This document shows, in pieces, positions 26,139 through 34,776 of a stretch of DNA of 64,000 nt. Position 1 is the stretch's first letter. Every line of letters starts with the position of its first letter. The stretch spans positions 1,094,001-1,158,000 of the forward strand of contig NZ_JABBPK010000001.1 in assembly GCF_012933555.1 (NCBI RefSeq). The letters are read 5' to 3'. The position numbers were made by a program, and so were the translations under genes. Source of the DNA: Niallia alba (GTDB lineage: Bacteria; Bacillota; Bacilli; Bacillales; Cytobacillaceae). The notes under the pieces were generated by a model. It ran no database searches, was not told the DNA's origin, and saw only the letters and a program-made list of their open reading frames with translations.

Positions 26139-26236
26139 TATATAAATCCTCCATCTAATAGGTTAGGTTATATCTTTATTATTTCCATTTACTAGAAGGA
26201 TGAAACTTGCAAATAATGGAGTAAGGAGAATATACA

Positions 26237-26344
26237 ATGCAAATATACTGGACTAAAATAAATAAGATTATTGAGGAAACGCTAGAGGTTAAAACATATC
26301 TATTTGACCGCCAGAAAGACTTTATATGGGAGGTTGCTGCTTGA
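26237..26344 (+). pseudogene. Truncated duplicate of the FNR oxidoreductase gene start
   Basis: From about 26210 the sequence repeats the ribosome-site region and first 35 codons of the gene at 17133 (AATGGAGTAAGGAGAATATAC, then MQIYWTKINKIIEET). It breaks off after W-E and runs straight into TTGACACCATTTTTTT, the right end of the GGTGTCAGG palindrome, which supplies a stop codon. Fossil of a duplication cut at the repeat. Confidence 0.85.
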
Positions 26345-26357
26345 CACCATTTTTTTC
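26338..26357. repeat. Right-half fragment of the GGTGTCAGGCACC palindrome (copy D)
   Basis: Only the terminal TTGACACCATTTTTTT survives, fused to the truncated FNR copy. Confidence 0.6.
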
Positions 26358-26746
26358 CCTTACTCCCCATGCGCAAAGGAAAGAATTTAAATTAACTTAA
26401 AAGTAAATTAGCTATAGTATGTAGATAAGCAGTTGGTGACAAAAGATGAAAACATCAATAATCAGTATCTGGTAATCTAGATTAGCCTTTCATTTTTTTC
26501 TTCATCAGCTCATTACCAAATGGACTTATTATTTAACAACGGGGATTAACATGCAACAAATATAAAACGCTAACTTCTAAAGAGCTAAAATAATTTTACG
26601 AGAGACTTAGGCACAACCCGTCAAAATCGTTAGTGAGAAATTTAAAATCTATTAATTGTGTATTGGAAATCATGTTATAGGGTTTGAATTTTCTCAGTCT
26701 ATAATTGTTGGGATATTCTAATAGCATCACATATTAATAAAAAAAA
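26345..26746. other. Intergenic AT-rich region before IS4 copy 2
   Basis: No credible gene, promoter or structured RNA seen beyond the repeat fragment at its left edge. It ends with the A-rich target duplication of the IS. Confidence 0.5.
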
Positions 26747-26894
26747 CACTAGTGTTGCATAAATTTTGTTAGAATATTCAGTTTAAATATGTCCCCTGTT
26801 AAGAGCCAAAAAAGTAAATACCCAACTAAAGGTGGATCCATCCATTTGGAAATTTTTTTACAATTAGACTTAAGAGACGACGACAATTTGTTTA

Positions 26895-28010
26895 TTAAGG
26901 AATGGTTTTTCCTTCAATCTTTCGAAGCCAAATATGTGCTGGTTTCCACAAAGCTGCCCGTAAATATCGGCTAATTTGTAGGGTTTTTCGTTTACTTTTT
27001 GTCTCGATTTGTGCGAGAACATGCAGGCAAAAAACAATAAGTGCGATAAACACTTGATTCTGAATTGCCCATTCGCTTTGGCCGTAAAACTTTTTGATAT
27101 GGAGATGTTGTTTAATCCATTTGAAAAATAACTCAATCGCCCAGCGTGATTTATACATCTTTGAGATTTCTTCAGCACTTAAATCAAAACGATTTGTGAT
27201 TAAATGAAGCTCATTTCCTTTTGAATCAATCACTTTTAGAAGACGAAAGTAATTTTCGGCACGGTTTTGCGTCGTACCAATCAACACCATTTGATCCGAC
27301 AAAACAGATGTATTCTCGGGTAGTTTAAAATCGTAAACCTCCCGTATGACTGCGTTTTTTCGCAGCCTAGAAAGGAAAAAGTAGCCGTCATCTGTCATCC
27401 GATCAAAGCGTTCGTAGTCTAAGTAACCACGGTCAAACACATACATACATTCCTTGTCATCAACCATTACTTCAAGCTGACCGCGGTCATGTTCTTTGGC
27501 CGTTGTCATAATGGCCTTTTCGGGATAGGATATACCTTTTTCCATAAACACAAGGCGTAAGTGCAATTTAACACCCGCTTTTGTTTTGCGGAATTTTGCC
27601 CATTTATGATTAGTCAAATTGAGAGGCAATGTGCTTGAATCAATGATTTTTAATGGCATCACAAGTTTCGTGTTGTGCGTTTTGGCATGAATTTGTGAAA
27701 CTAAATCAAGGAAAAGCTTTTGGAATAAGTCTGGATTCATGCCATTTAAACGGCGTGAGAGTTGGGAAATACTGATAGAATCAAGATCAATGCCCTTTTG
27801 CAGTTGATCATCGAAAAGACAATCGCTCAGCGCATGCAGACTTTCGACTTCTTCTAGCTGCGCAAAAAGTAATAATTTTAGAAATGACTCTGTCGTTAGT
27901 TTTTTCGTATAGAAATCTAATTTCAACGTTTTCACGTTTTCTTCAAATAATTGAAGATTTATTGGTGAAAACCATTGTCCAAATGAAGTTTTTCGTGTAA
28001 TCTTGTCCAT
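26895..28010 (-). CDS. IS4-family DDE transposase, copy 2
   Basis: 371 aa from ATG 28010, equivalent to the start used in copy 1; the frame extends upstream to 28109 but without homologous need. The motifs IIDSSTLPL, FDRGYLDYERF and YKSRWAIELFFKWIK are all intact. It differs from copy 1 by scattered substitutions (for example QLEEVESLHALSD, HIKKFYG), so the two are not a very recent transposition pair. Confidence 0.93.
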   Translation of the reverse strand: MDKITRKTSFGQWFSPINLQLFEENVKTLKLDFYTKKLTTESFLKLLLFAQLEEVESLHALSDCLFDDQLQKGIDLDSISISQLSRRLNGMNPDLFQKLFLDLVSQIHAKTHNTKLVMPLKIIDSSTLPLNLTNHKWAKFRKTKAGVKLHLRLVFMEKGISYPEKAIMTTAKEHDRGQLEVMVDDKECMYVFDRGYLDYERFDRMTDDGYFFLSRLRKNAVIREVYDFKLPENTSVLSDQMVLIGTTQNRAENYFRLLKVIDSKGNELHLITNRFDLSAEEISKMYKSRWAIELFFKWIKQHLHIKKFYGQSEWAIQNQVFIALIVFCLHVLAQIETKSKRKTLQISRYLRAALWKPAHIWLRKIEGKTIP

Positions 28011-28111
28011 GCGATAGTCCTTTTTAGTGGATTTGGACGGGTTACCACCTAACTTATCCATTATAAAGGACTTTTTCTTTGCATAAAATGATAAAATTGA
28101 ACATTTCAAGT

Positions 28112-28187
28112 ATTTTTAATAGTTAAATTAAATTAACGCAACACTAGTGATTTTTAATAGTTAAATTAAATTAACGCAACACTAGTG
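28112..28187. repeat. 38-bp tandem duplication of the IS end
   Basis: Two exact consecutive 38-bp units, each beginning ATTTTTAATAGTTAAATT and finishing GCAACACTAGTG, the IS terminal sequence. Confidence 0.9.
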
Positions 28188-28213
28188 TAAAAAAAATATA
28201 AAATAATTACAAT

Positions 28214-28241
28214 GGGACAAGGAGACTGTCTCCCTAGTCCC
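28214..28241. repeat. GGGACA/TGTCCC palindromic repeat, copy 2
   Basis: GGGACAAGGAGACTGTCTCC with CTAGTCCC; imperfect member of the family at 23259. Confidence 0.5.
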
Positions 28242-28293
28242 TTACTTTGCTATAATTATGTCATCAAATATGATATTCGGAGTGTAAAAATAA

Positions 28294-29004
28294 ATGAAAA
28301 AGAATAGATTCAAGCATGATGATTTTGAAGATGATACAAACGATGAATTTTATTTTATAGCTGGTCACACGGATGGTGGTGCAACATTTGGACTTCATTG
28401 GGAAGATATTATCCCAGAAGAATTGAATTTCAGACCAGCTATCAAAAAAGATGCAGAAGAAGTTGTAGAGCTAATTCATCTTGCAATTGGAGATATCGCT
28501 GAGCAGTTAACCGGTCAAACGAAGGTGGAAAATATTCATGCGACTCTTGCAAAATTTTTTCGTGAAGAAAACAATCGTCTTAGCTATCAAAATGTGATAG
28601 TTGCGGATATTTTTGACGAGATAACTGGAATTATCGTAACTTATTCTGGAACAGATGCTTACCAATTGGACAAGCCTCTACTTGAACGTTTAAGAAGAAA
28701 AACAAGGAATCAGAACATTAACTTTGATCAAGAGGCGGATATTGGAGATTTATATATTGACACGATTTCTGTCTCACCAAAGTTTCAGGGCTATGGAATT
28801 GGGTCGAAATTGCTGAGAAAGGCTGAAGAATTAGCGTTACAGAAAGGATATGAGCGAATATCCCTCAATGTCGCCAAGGATAATCCCGATGCAAAAAAGT
28901 TATACACTCGTAGGGGATATCAAGAAGTTAAAGAGATACAGATTAATGGTCATACTTATGACTATATGGTGCATACATTGAATTTTCATGCTAGTAGGGA
29001 TTAA
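28294..29004 (+). CDS. GNAT-family N-acetyltransferase
   Basis: 236 aa, ATG 28294. An acidic N-terminal extension of about 50 residues (FKHDDFEDDTNDEFYF) precedes a GNAT domain at about 50-230. The acetyl-CoA binding strand and loop is DTISVSPKFQGYGIGSKLL, and the later helix has NVAKDNPDAKKLYTRRGYQE. The family resembles YitH/YhbS-type acetyltransferases of unknown acceptor. Monocistronic, next to the IS4 end. Confidence 0.88.
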   Translation: MKKNRFKHDDFEDDTNDEFYFIAGHTDGGATFGLHWEDIIPEELNFRPAIKKDAEEVVELIHLAIGDIAEQLTGQTKVENIHATLAKFFREENNRLSYQNVIVADIFDEITGIIVTYSGTDAYQLDKPLLERLRRKTRNQNINFDQEADIGDLYIDTISVSPKFQGYGIGSKLLRKAEELALQKGYERISLNVAKDNPDAKKLYTRRGYQEVKEIQINGHTYDYMVHTLNFHASRD

Positions 29005-29312
29005 TTTATGCTGTTTCATCCACTGTCTATTTCGGCGATTTTACAAAGGAGAGCATCTTCTTAAATTAGGAACCAATAAAGCAAGAGCGATTGAGTGATT
29101 CAAGCGGAAGCGAACATTGATGTGGAACGCGATAAGTAAGGATAATTTAATATACTAAATAAACTTATAGAGTCATATTAGAAAAAATTCAATTGTTAGA
29201 TGGGTAAACGTTTTAATTAATTTATGATAATAGGACAAATGGAATGAAACGGAATAGTCAAAGGTTTAGAAGATTGTAGAGAAATGATATCTCAAAACTA
29301 TTAAAGTTTCAG
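29005..29312. other. Intergenic region after the GNAT gene
   Basis: A short stretch (about 29050-29130) reads like protein (KGEHLLKLGTNKARAIE) before a stop and may be a decayed gene end. Nothing else is recognisable. Confidence 0.35.
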
Positions 29313-29340
29313 TGGACAAGAAATCTGTCCCCTGGTCCCT
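29313..29340. repeat. GGGACA/TGTCCC palindromic repeat, copy 3
   Basis: GGACAAGAAATCTGTCCCC then TGGTCCC. It abuts the 3' boundary of the duplicated HGPY segment. Confidence 0.5.
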
Positions 29341-29652
29341 TTAGTATCCTGGATAATAAGGATTCGAATATGGATATGGATACGGGGATGGATAAGGATA
29401 TGCATACGGGTAAGGAGCAGGTACTGGATAAGGAGCTGGTGTTGCCGCCGCGCCAAGTGCTAATCCTGTAAGAGTACCTAATGCAAACCCTCCTCCTGGA
29501 TAATTTCCACCTTGATGAGACCAGTTTCCACCATGTCCCCAATTTGGATGTCCGCCTCCATGTTGATGCCAATTAGTGTGACCACCATGGCCTCTTGATG
29601 GATGACCTCCACCGCCATGATGTGACCTCATACCTGTTTGATTAAAATTCAT
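29341..29652 (-). CDS. His/Gly-rich, Pro-Tyr-rich small protein, copy 2
   Basis: 103 aa, ATG 29652 behind AAAGGAAAGGGG. Same architecture as the protein at 11011-11325: GGGGH and NWHQHGGGH repeats, the identical FALGTLTGLALGAAATPAPYP core and a PYPYAYPYPSPYPYPY tail. Differences are mostly His/Asn/Ser exchanges. The 5' flank is also shared to about position 29800, so the whole locus was duplicated, not just the gene. Function unknown; His-rich content would allow metal binding. Confidence 0.65.
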   Translation of the reverse strand: MNFNQTGMRSHHGGGGHPSRGHGGHTNWHQHGGGHPNWGHGGNWSHQGGNYPGGGFALGTLTGLALGAAATPAPYPVPAPYPYAYPYPSPYPYPYSNPYYPGY

Positions 29653-29790
29653 TATTGTTTTGGGCCCCTTTCCTTTAAAATTTCTATATCATATGCCTAT
29701 CCTATCCAAATGGATATAATATAGTTGGTAAAAAAACAACCTCACCCGTAGTTAGGGAATGGGATATTTTCCAAATAGTATTTCAAAGTC

Positions 29791-29820
29791 GGTGGCACCA
29801 TTTTTTTGTGACACCATTTT
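29791..29820. repeat. Internally deleted GGTGTCAGGCACC palindrome (copy E)
   Basis: GGTGGCACCATTTTTTT followed by GTGACACCATTTT: two outer halves without the central GACA/TGTC stem. It occupies the same place relative to the HGPY gene as copy B. Confidence 0.6.
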
Positions 29821-29899
29821 AAATGAAAGTAGGGGTTATGCCTTTACAAATTTGTGGTATAACAACCATGAAAACATATTTTATTTTTCAGAATTCAAT

Positions 29900-29937
29900 T
29901 GAGAATCGTTTTCACCAAATGGGATTTAGTGTATAAT
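29900..29937 (+). promoter_or_regulatory. Promoter with Fur-like box upstream of the transporter-mevalonate operon
   Basis: TGAGAATCGTTTTCA (29900-29914) matches 11 of 14 positions of the 7-1-7 Fur consensus. Its last bases form a -35 (TTTTCA, 29909) exactly 17 bp from a perfect -10 TATAAT (29932). The geometry is that of a repressible promoter 68 bp before the first start codon. Confidence 0.55.
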
Positions 29938-30004
29938 CTTCCTGGGGAAGTAGAACCTATCAGTATGCTCATTTCTGATCATTAAATACAAGGAGTTTGA
30001 TTGT

Positions 30005-30250
30005 ATGGATAATAAAAAGAAGCAAGATGCAAACGATAATATTGAGGTCTGGGAGGATCTTGTTCAAATAAAGGATTTGGTTATGGCACTAGTTATTTGT
30101 AGTATAACGACTATGGGTGCCTATTTTATCGCGCCAAATGAAGCGCCAAAGCCATTGTTTTTTGGCCTTGCTGGTGCACTTATTGGGTTTATCATTTGCA
30201 GTTTTATTATTAAGCCAAAAAGAAACTTTAAGGGAACAGGAGAAAAATAA
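30005..30250 (+). CDS. Small two-helix membrane protein, possible TctB-like subunit
   Basis: 81 aa, ATG 30005 after AAGGAG. A charged N-terminus (DNKKKQDANDNIEVWEDL) precedes two helices at about 27-44 and 50-68 and a basic tail. It overlaps the TctA-like permease start (TAATG). In tripartite tricarboxylate transporters the small TctB subunit accompanies TctA; this one is about half the usual TctB length with two helices instead of four. It may be a reduced TctB or an unrelated accessory. No TctC-type binding protein is nearby. Confidence 0.6.
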   Translation: MDNKKKQDANDNIEVWEDLVQIKDLVMALVICSITTMGAYFIAPNEAPKPLFFGLAGALIGFIICSFIIKPKRNFKGTGEK

Positions 30251-31599
30251 TGGACATCGTATTAATTATAGAGATGATTGCTGCTGCCGTTTTAGCAGCT
30301 GTTTTATATACAATAATCGGCGTTGCGCCAGGGACAGATGAAACGGCTGTTTTAGCACCGGTGACGTTAGCGATCGTATTGGCAGGGGTAGAGCCAATTG
30401 TAGTTTTAACCTTCTTTATTTCTGCGATTGTGGCCAATAAAGTAACAGATTCGATTCCGGTTGCTCTCGCTGGTATTCCTGGCGGGGTGATGGCGACTCC
30501 GATGGTGGAGCATGCACTCGTGTTAAAAAAACATGGCATGCCTGATATCAGTATTCGCAAAATGGCATCCGGTTCTGTCATCGGGACGCTCGTTTCGGTT
30601 CCCGTAAGTTTACTGATGGCACAAGCTTTAATCCCATTTTCTGATGTCATCAAAGAATACGCAAATCCTCTCTTTTTCATTGGTGCCGTTTTACTTGCAT
30701 TAATGACAAAAAATAAGTTGTTAGCACTTGTATCGATTTTTCCGTTTGCTCTATTAATTGAAGGCTTGCGCTATCTTTATTGGGGAATTGGCGTTGTACC
30801 AGAGGGAACGAATGTCTTCACTTCTTTCTTCTTAGGAATCACAATCGGTCCCGTCATTCTGACCTTGTTTGAACTTTTACATAAAGAAAAACGAGATAGT
30901 ATGCCAAGATTTCCGAAGAAAACCATTGATTTTGCGCAAACGAATCCCATTAAAGGATTCCCCAGTCCCTTTAAACTATTGACAAAACAGGAAACTGGAT
31001 CGAGTATGCTTGCTAGTTTTATTGGCTCGATTACCTTTATTATGAGCCCTGTTGGCATGACTATTTTCCTTGGAGAACTTTTTTCAAGCAGGGTCAAAGA
31101 TCCGGTGAAAAAAGCTTCTGTAGCTATCGCGTCTATGGAGGGGCTGACTAATGCTACCTATATTTCTGGAACCTTGATTCCGTTAATTGCACTCGGTATC
31201 CCATTGTCTCCAATGGCGATTGGTCCAGCAAATGCACTTTTTAATGCACCGCCAGTGTTTACAACAGAGCATAATCTGCATCACCTCTTATCGAATGCAG
31301 ACTTTGTCTGGGCAACTCTCATTGGTGCAACGATTGCCCTTGCGATCACGTATTTTGTTACCGTAAAATATGCCCACAAAATCTGTGCTTTTGTGTTCCG
31401 GTGGGTTCCCCACGAAGCAATCCTAGGACTATTTTTTGGACTTGTGCTATTATTAGCTTTTATGGACGCTGGTTTTATCAATATTATCGGTGTTCTAGTC
31501 ATTGGGTTATTTGCTGGTATGCTTCATCGATGGGGCGTGAATTATGGCGTACAGTTTATGATCCTTTATTCAGCGCCATGGATTATTACTTGGTTTTAA
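30250..31599 (+). CDS. TctA-family (tripartite tricarboxylate transporter) permease
   Basis: 449 aa, ten or more hydrophobic segments. A TctA-type conserved loop APGTDETAVLAPVTLAI lies near residue 28, in place of the PGLGP motif, and the second repeat carries a GIPLSPMAIGPANALF loop near 310; ALAGIPGGVMATPM near 75 is another family feature. TctA permeases import carboxylates such as citrate, using an ion gradient. It is coupled to the small protein upstream and 63 bp before the mevalonate kinase gene on the same strand with no terminator. The context suggests the substrate may be mevalonate or another small carboxylate feeding those enzymes; this is inference. Confidence 0.8.
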   Translation: MDIVLIIEMIAAAVLAAVLYTIIGVAPGTDETAVLAPVTLAIVLAGVEPIVVLTFFISAIVANKVTDSIPVALAGIPGGVMATPMVEHALVLKKHGMPDISIRKMASGSVIGTLVSVPVSLLMAQALIPFSDVIKEYANPLFFIGAVLLALMTKNKLLALVSIFPFALLIEGLRYLYWGIGVVPEGTNVFTSFFLGITIGPVILTLFELLHKEKRDSMPRFPKKTIDFAQTNPIKGFPSPFKLLTKQETGSSMLASFIGSITFIMSPVGMTIFLGELFSSRVKDPVKKASVAIASMEGLTNATYISGTLIPLIALGIPLSPMAIGPANALFNAPPVFTTEHNLHHLLSNADFVWATLIGATIALAITYFVTVKYAHKICAFVFRWVPHEAILGLFFGLVLLLAFMDAGFINIIGVLVIGLFAGMLHRWGVNYGVQFMILYSAPWIITWF

Positions 31600-31662
31600 A
31601 AATTAGACAAGAGATATTCATCTAGATGAACATCCAATATTTCGATGAAAGTGGGGATATCG

Positions 31663-32613
31663 ATGCTTGAAACTCCACAAAAAGTTGCGGTAGGCCGAGC
31701 ACATAGTAAGCTAATTTTAATTGGAGAGCATTCGGTTGTTTACGGACAACCGGCGATTGCTTTCCCATTTAAACAAATAGAAGTTAAAGTGACAGTGAAA
31801 AATATCGAGGGCAATGCGATCCAAATCGAAAGCCCCTTTTATCAAGGACCGCTAGAACAGATTCCTGAAAAGATGGAGGGAATTGGTGATTGCATCATCC
31901 AAACATTAAAGGTTCTTGAACAACGTTCCTCAGGTTTACATATTCAGATTGCATCCTCGATTCCAATTGGACGTGGATTAGGTTCAAGTGCAGCGATTGC
32001 GATTGCACTTGTTCGCGGTCTTTTTGTCTTTTTCAATCAAGAACTCAGCGATAGTCAGCTGATGGCCTTGGTGGAACGTGCGGAAAAATTTGCCCATGGA
32101 ACACCAAGTGGAATCGATATGATGACTGCTTCTAGCGCCAATCCGATTTGGTTCCAAAAACAACATGTGGTAGAACATGTGAAAATTGGTGCTCCTTTTC
32201 ACTTTGTCGTAGCAGACAGTGGTAGAGTTGGTGACACTTATGCAGCAGTAAAATCGATTCGAGATAAGTATGAAATCAAACCGGAGAAAATCGAGGAATC
32301 AATTACACTGCTTGGCAAATTGGCACTAGAAGTGCGACAAGGACTAGCAGCTGGTGATTCTCAACAGGTTGGCGATAAATTAAATCAAGCACAACAACAT
32401 TTAGCTTTGTTAGGTGTCAGTGACCCAGGATTAGATGGTCTAGTAGATACGGCTCGAACTGCTGGAGCAATAGCCGCGAAATTAACCGGTGGCGGCCGCG
32501 GTGGTTGTATTTTAGCATTGGTAGAAAATGAACAGCTCGGAAAAAAAGTAGCTGATGCCTTGATTCAAGCTGGTGCCGCACAAACATGGCAGTACACGAT
32601 AGCTAAATGCTGA
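31663..32613 (+). CDS. mvaK1: Mevalonate kinase
   Basis: 316 aa from ATG 31663 behind GTGGGG; an ATG six codons earlier is possible. GHMP kinase: N-terminal GRAHSKLILIGEHSVVYG, ATP loop PIGRGLGSSAAIAIAL, GTPSGIDMMTA with catalytic Asp, and C-terminal KLTGGGRGGCILAL. Converts mevalonate to 5-phosphomevalonate, the first step of the lower mevalonate route. Followed 22 bp later by mvaD. Confidence 0.93.
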   Translation: MLETPQKVAVGRAHSKLILIGEHSVVYGQPAIAFPFKQIEVKVTVKNIEGNAIQIESPFYQGPLEQIPEKMEGIGDCIIQTLKVLEQRSSGLHIQIASSIPIGRGLGSSAAIAIALVRGLFVFFNQELSDSQLMALVERAEKFAHGTPSGIDMMTASSANPIWFQKQHVVEHVKIGAPFHFVVADSGRVGDTYAAVKSIRDKYEIKPEKIEESITLLGKLALEVRQGLAAGDSQQVGDKLNQAQQHLALLGVSDPGLDGLVDTARTAGAIAAKLTGGGRGGCILALVENEQLGKKVADALIQAGAAQTWQYTIAKC

Positions 32614-32635
32614 TAATAAATGAGGAGTGTGGTTA

Positions 32636-33625
32636 ATGGAAGCGATCGCTCGAGCTCACACAAATATTGCATTAATAAAATATTGGGGAAAACGAAATTC
32701 GCAATTGTTTTTACCGACAAATAGTAGTTTATCCATTACATTGGATCATTTTTACACAGAAACAAAGGTCCAGTTTTCTGACCAGTTTGAAAAGGATAGC
32801 TTGCTATTAGATGGCAGCCAAGCAACAGATAAAGAAATAGTAAAAATAACAGCTTTTCTAAATCATGTGCGCAATCTTGCAGGTACTAAAACCTTTGCAA
32901 AGGTGACATCGGTTAACCATGTGCCAACAGCTGCTGGTTTTGCTTCCTCTGCTTCTGGTTATGCGGCATTAGCTACAGCTGCAAGTAAAGCGTTACAGTT
33001 AGATTTAACAGGCACAGAGCTATCTGCCTTAGCTCGTCAAGGTTCTGGTTCTGCTTCTCGCTCCATTTTTGGAGGGTTTGTCGAATGGCATAAAGGGGAG
33101 AATGAAGCAGGAACCGATTCGTTTGCGACGCAAATTTTAGACGAAAAAGCGTGGAATGTTAGTGTGTTATCGGTTGTAGTGGAAGCAGGTCCAAAATCTG
33201 TTTCAAGCAGAGATGGTATGCAGCGGACAGTAGAGACTTCACCTTTCTATGACGGCTGGTTAGCAACAGTCGAAGAGGATCTGAAGTTGATGAAGGAAGC
33301 AATTAACGATCGTGACTTCACAAAGCTAGGGGAAATTGCTGAAGCGAACGCTTTAAAAATGCATGCTACAACGTTAGGAGCAAAGCCGCCATTTTTATAT
33401 TGGCAAAGTGCAACACTGGACGTTATGCAGAAGGTCATGGAATTGCGCCAACAAGGCTTGGAAGCTTATTTCACCATTGATGCCGGACCGAATGTAAAAG
33501 TACTTTGTGAACCAGAGAATGAAGAGATGATTAAAGAAAAGCTAGCTGCTTTATCCTCTGTTCGAGATGTAATTGTATGTCATCCAGGACCAGGCATTCA
33601 GTACTTATCTGATTGGAACGGATAA
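32636..33625 (+). CDS. mvaD: Diphosphomevalonate decarboxylase
   Basis: 329 aa, ATG 32636 with GAGGAG upstream (the GTG at 32627 overlaps the ribosome site). Typical N-terminus ARAHTNIALIKYWGKRN, substrate and ATP loop PTAAGFASSASGYAALA, and C-terminal AYFTIDAGPNVKVL. Converts mevalonate diphosphate to isopentenyl diphosphate with ATP hydrolysis. The order mvaK1-mvaD-mvaK2-fni is that of Gram-positive cocci mevalonate operons, unusual for Bacillaceae, which generally use the MEP pathway. Confidence 0.95.
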   Translation: MEAIARAHTNIALIKYWGKRNSQLFLPTNSSLSITLDHFYTETKVQFSDQFEKDSLLLDGSQATDKEIVKITAFLNHVRNLAGTKTFAKVTSVNHVPTAAGFASSASGYAALATAASKALQLDLTGTELSALARQGSGSASRSIFGGFVEWHKGENEAGTDSFATQILDEKAWNVSVLSVVVEAGPKSVSSRDGMQRTVETSPFYDGWLATVEEDLKLMKEAINDRDFTKLGEIAEANALKMHATTLGAKPPFLYWQSATLDVMQKVMELRQQGLEAYFTIDAGPNVKVLCEPENEEMIKEKLAALSSVRDVIVCHPGPGIQYLSDWNG

Positions 33626-33684
33626 TGGTAAAATAAGTAGGAAAAGGTAACGATAAATGAGGACTTTAAAGGGAGTGAGTCCGG

Positions 33685-34761
33685 ATGCATGAAATGAAAG
33701 TTCCCGGGAAACTGTTTATTGCTGGGGAATATGCCGTATTGGAACCAGGTTATCCGGCAATCGTGGTGGCAGTGGACCGGTTTATTACAGCACGCGTTAC
33801 GATGAGTGAACAGCAGACTCTTTCTTTGCCACAGCTAGGTCTCGCCAATGTAGCTTGCCGATTTGAGCATGGACAAGTGATTTTTGAAGAGACAGATGCA
33901 AGATTGGCTTTTATCAAAAACACATTGGATGTGGTCCATCACTATTTACGGGAAAGCTCTATAGAGACCAAGCCCTTTTCGCTTACAGTTACAAGTGAAT
34001 TGGATGATGTCGCCTCAGGCCGAAAATATGGATTGGGTTCAAGTGCAGCAGTAGTTGTCGCAGTGGTATCCTCTGTTTTAACATTGTATCGGGATCAATT
34101 GATGGTTTCGAAAAAACTTATTTATAAACTAGCTGCGATTGCTCACTATCAGACACAAGGAAGTGGTTCTTGTGCAGATGTAGCCGCCTCAACATATGGC
34201 GGTTGGCTCCACTACACAGCTTTTAAAGCAAGCTGGTTAAAAGAAAAGCTTTTGGAACAAAGTTCTATTGCCCAATTGGTTGAAGCAGATTGGCCATATC
34301 TGGAAATAGAGCAGCTGGAAGCACCACAAGAATTAGTGCTTGCGGTTGGGTGGACAGGTAGTTCTGCTAAAACAGCTTCTTTGATTAAAAAAATAGAACC
34401 GCTTAAGCTTCAGGGTTCTACTATTTATCAAGCGTTTCTTCGGAAAAGTCGTGATGCTGTTTCTACTATGGTGGAAGGTTTTAAGCAGAACGATAGGAAG
34501 CTGGCTATGACAAGTCTATCCGCTAATCGGTCTGCATTGCTAGAATTAAGTCAAGAAACTGGCGGGGCTATTGAAACGGTTCATTTAGAAAAGTTGATTC
34601 AAATTGCTAATCACTATGGAGCCGGGAAATCATCTGGAGCTGGTGGCGGCGATTGTGGTATTGCTTTTACGAGTACGGACAAGCTTGAACAATTACATAA
34701 AGAATGGCGGGATGTTGGCATTGTTCCATTAGATATCCTTCCAGCAACAAAATATAATTAG
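33685..34761 (+). CDS. mvaK2: Phosphomevalonate kinase
   Basis: 358 aa, ATG 33685. GHMP kinase with KVPGKLFIAGEYAVLEPGYP at the start, ATP loop RKYGLGSSAAVVVAVVSS, QGSGSCADVAASTYGGW (catalytic segment) and GAGKSSGAGGGDCGIAF near the C-terminus, all hallmarks of bacterial-type phosphomevalonate kinase. Makes mevalonate diphosphate for MvaD. The next gene starts 15 bp after its stop. Confidence 0.95.
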   Translation: MHEMKVPGKLFIAGEYAVLEPGYPAIVVAVDRFITARVTMSEQQTLSLPQLGLANVACRFEHGQVIFEETDARLAFIKNTLDVVHHYLRESSIETKPFSLTVTSELDDVASGRKYGLGSSAAVVVAVVSSVLTLYRDQLMVSKKLIYKLAAIAHYQTQGSGSCADVAASTYGGWLHYTAFKASWLKEKLLEQSSIAQLVEADWPYLEIEQLEAPQELVLAVGWTGSSAKTASLIKKIEPLKLQGSTIYQAFLRKSRDAVSTMVEGFKQNDRKLAMTSLSANRSALLELSQETGGAIETVHLEKLIQIANHYGAGKSSGAGGGDCGIAFTSTDKLEQLHKEWRDVGIVPLDILPATKYN

Positions 34762-34776
34762 ACTGGAGTTTGGAGA

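Larger units (their letters stand above)
26747..28187 (-). mobile_element. IS4-family insertion sequence, copy 2, with duplicated 5' terminus
   Basis: Starts CACTAGTGTTGCATAAA and ends with the complement of CACTAGTGTTGCGTTAA. Flanked by a 9-bp duplication TAAAAAAAA (26738-26746 and 28188-28196). The terminal 38 bp upstream of the transposase are present twice in tandem (28112-28149, 28150-28187), and the target duplication lies outside the outer copy, so the element transposed in, or later acquired, the doubled end. Confidence 0.9.

Noticed and set aside
30228-30680. Long antisense frame over the TctA-like permease
   Set aside because: Opposite-strand shadow of a convincing multi-helix permease; low-complexity Ala/Thr/Ile content and no start signal.
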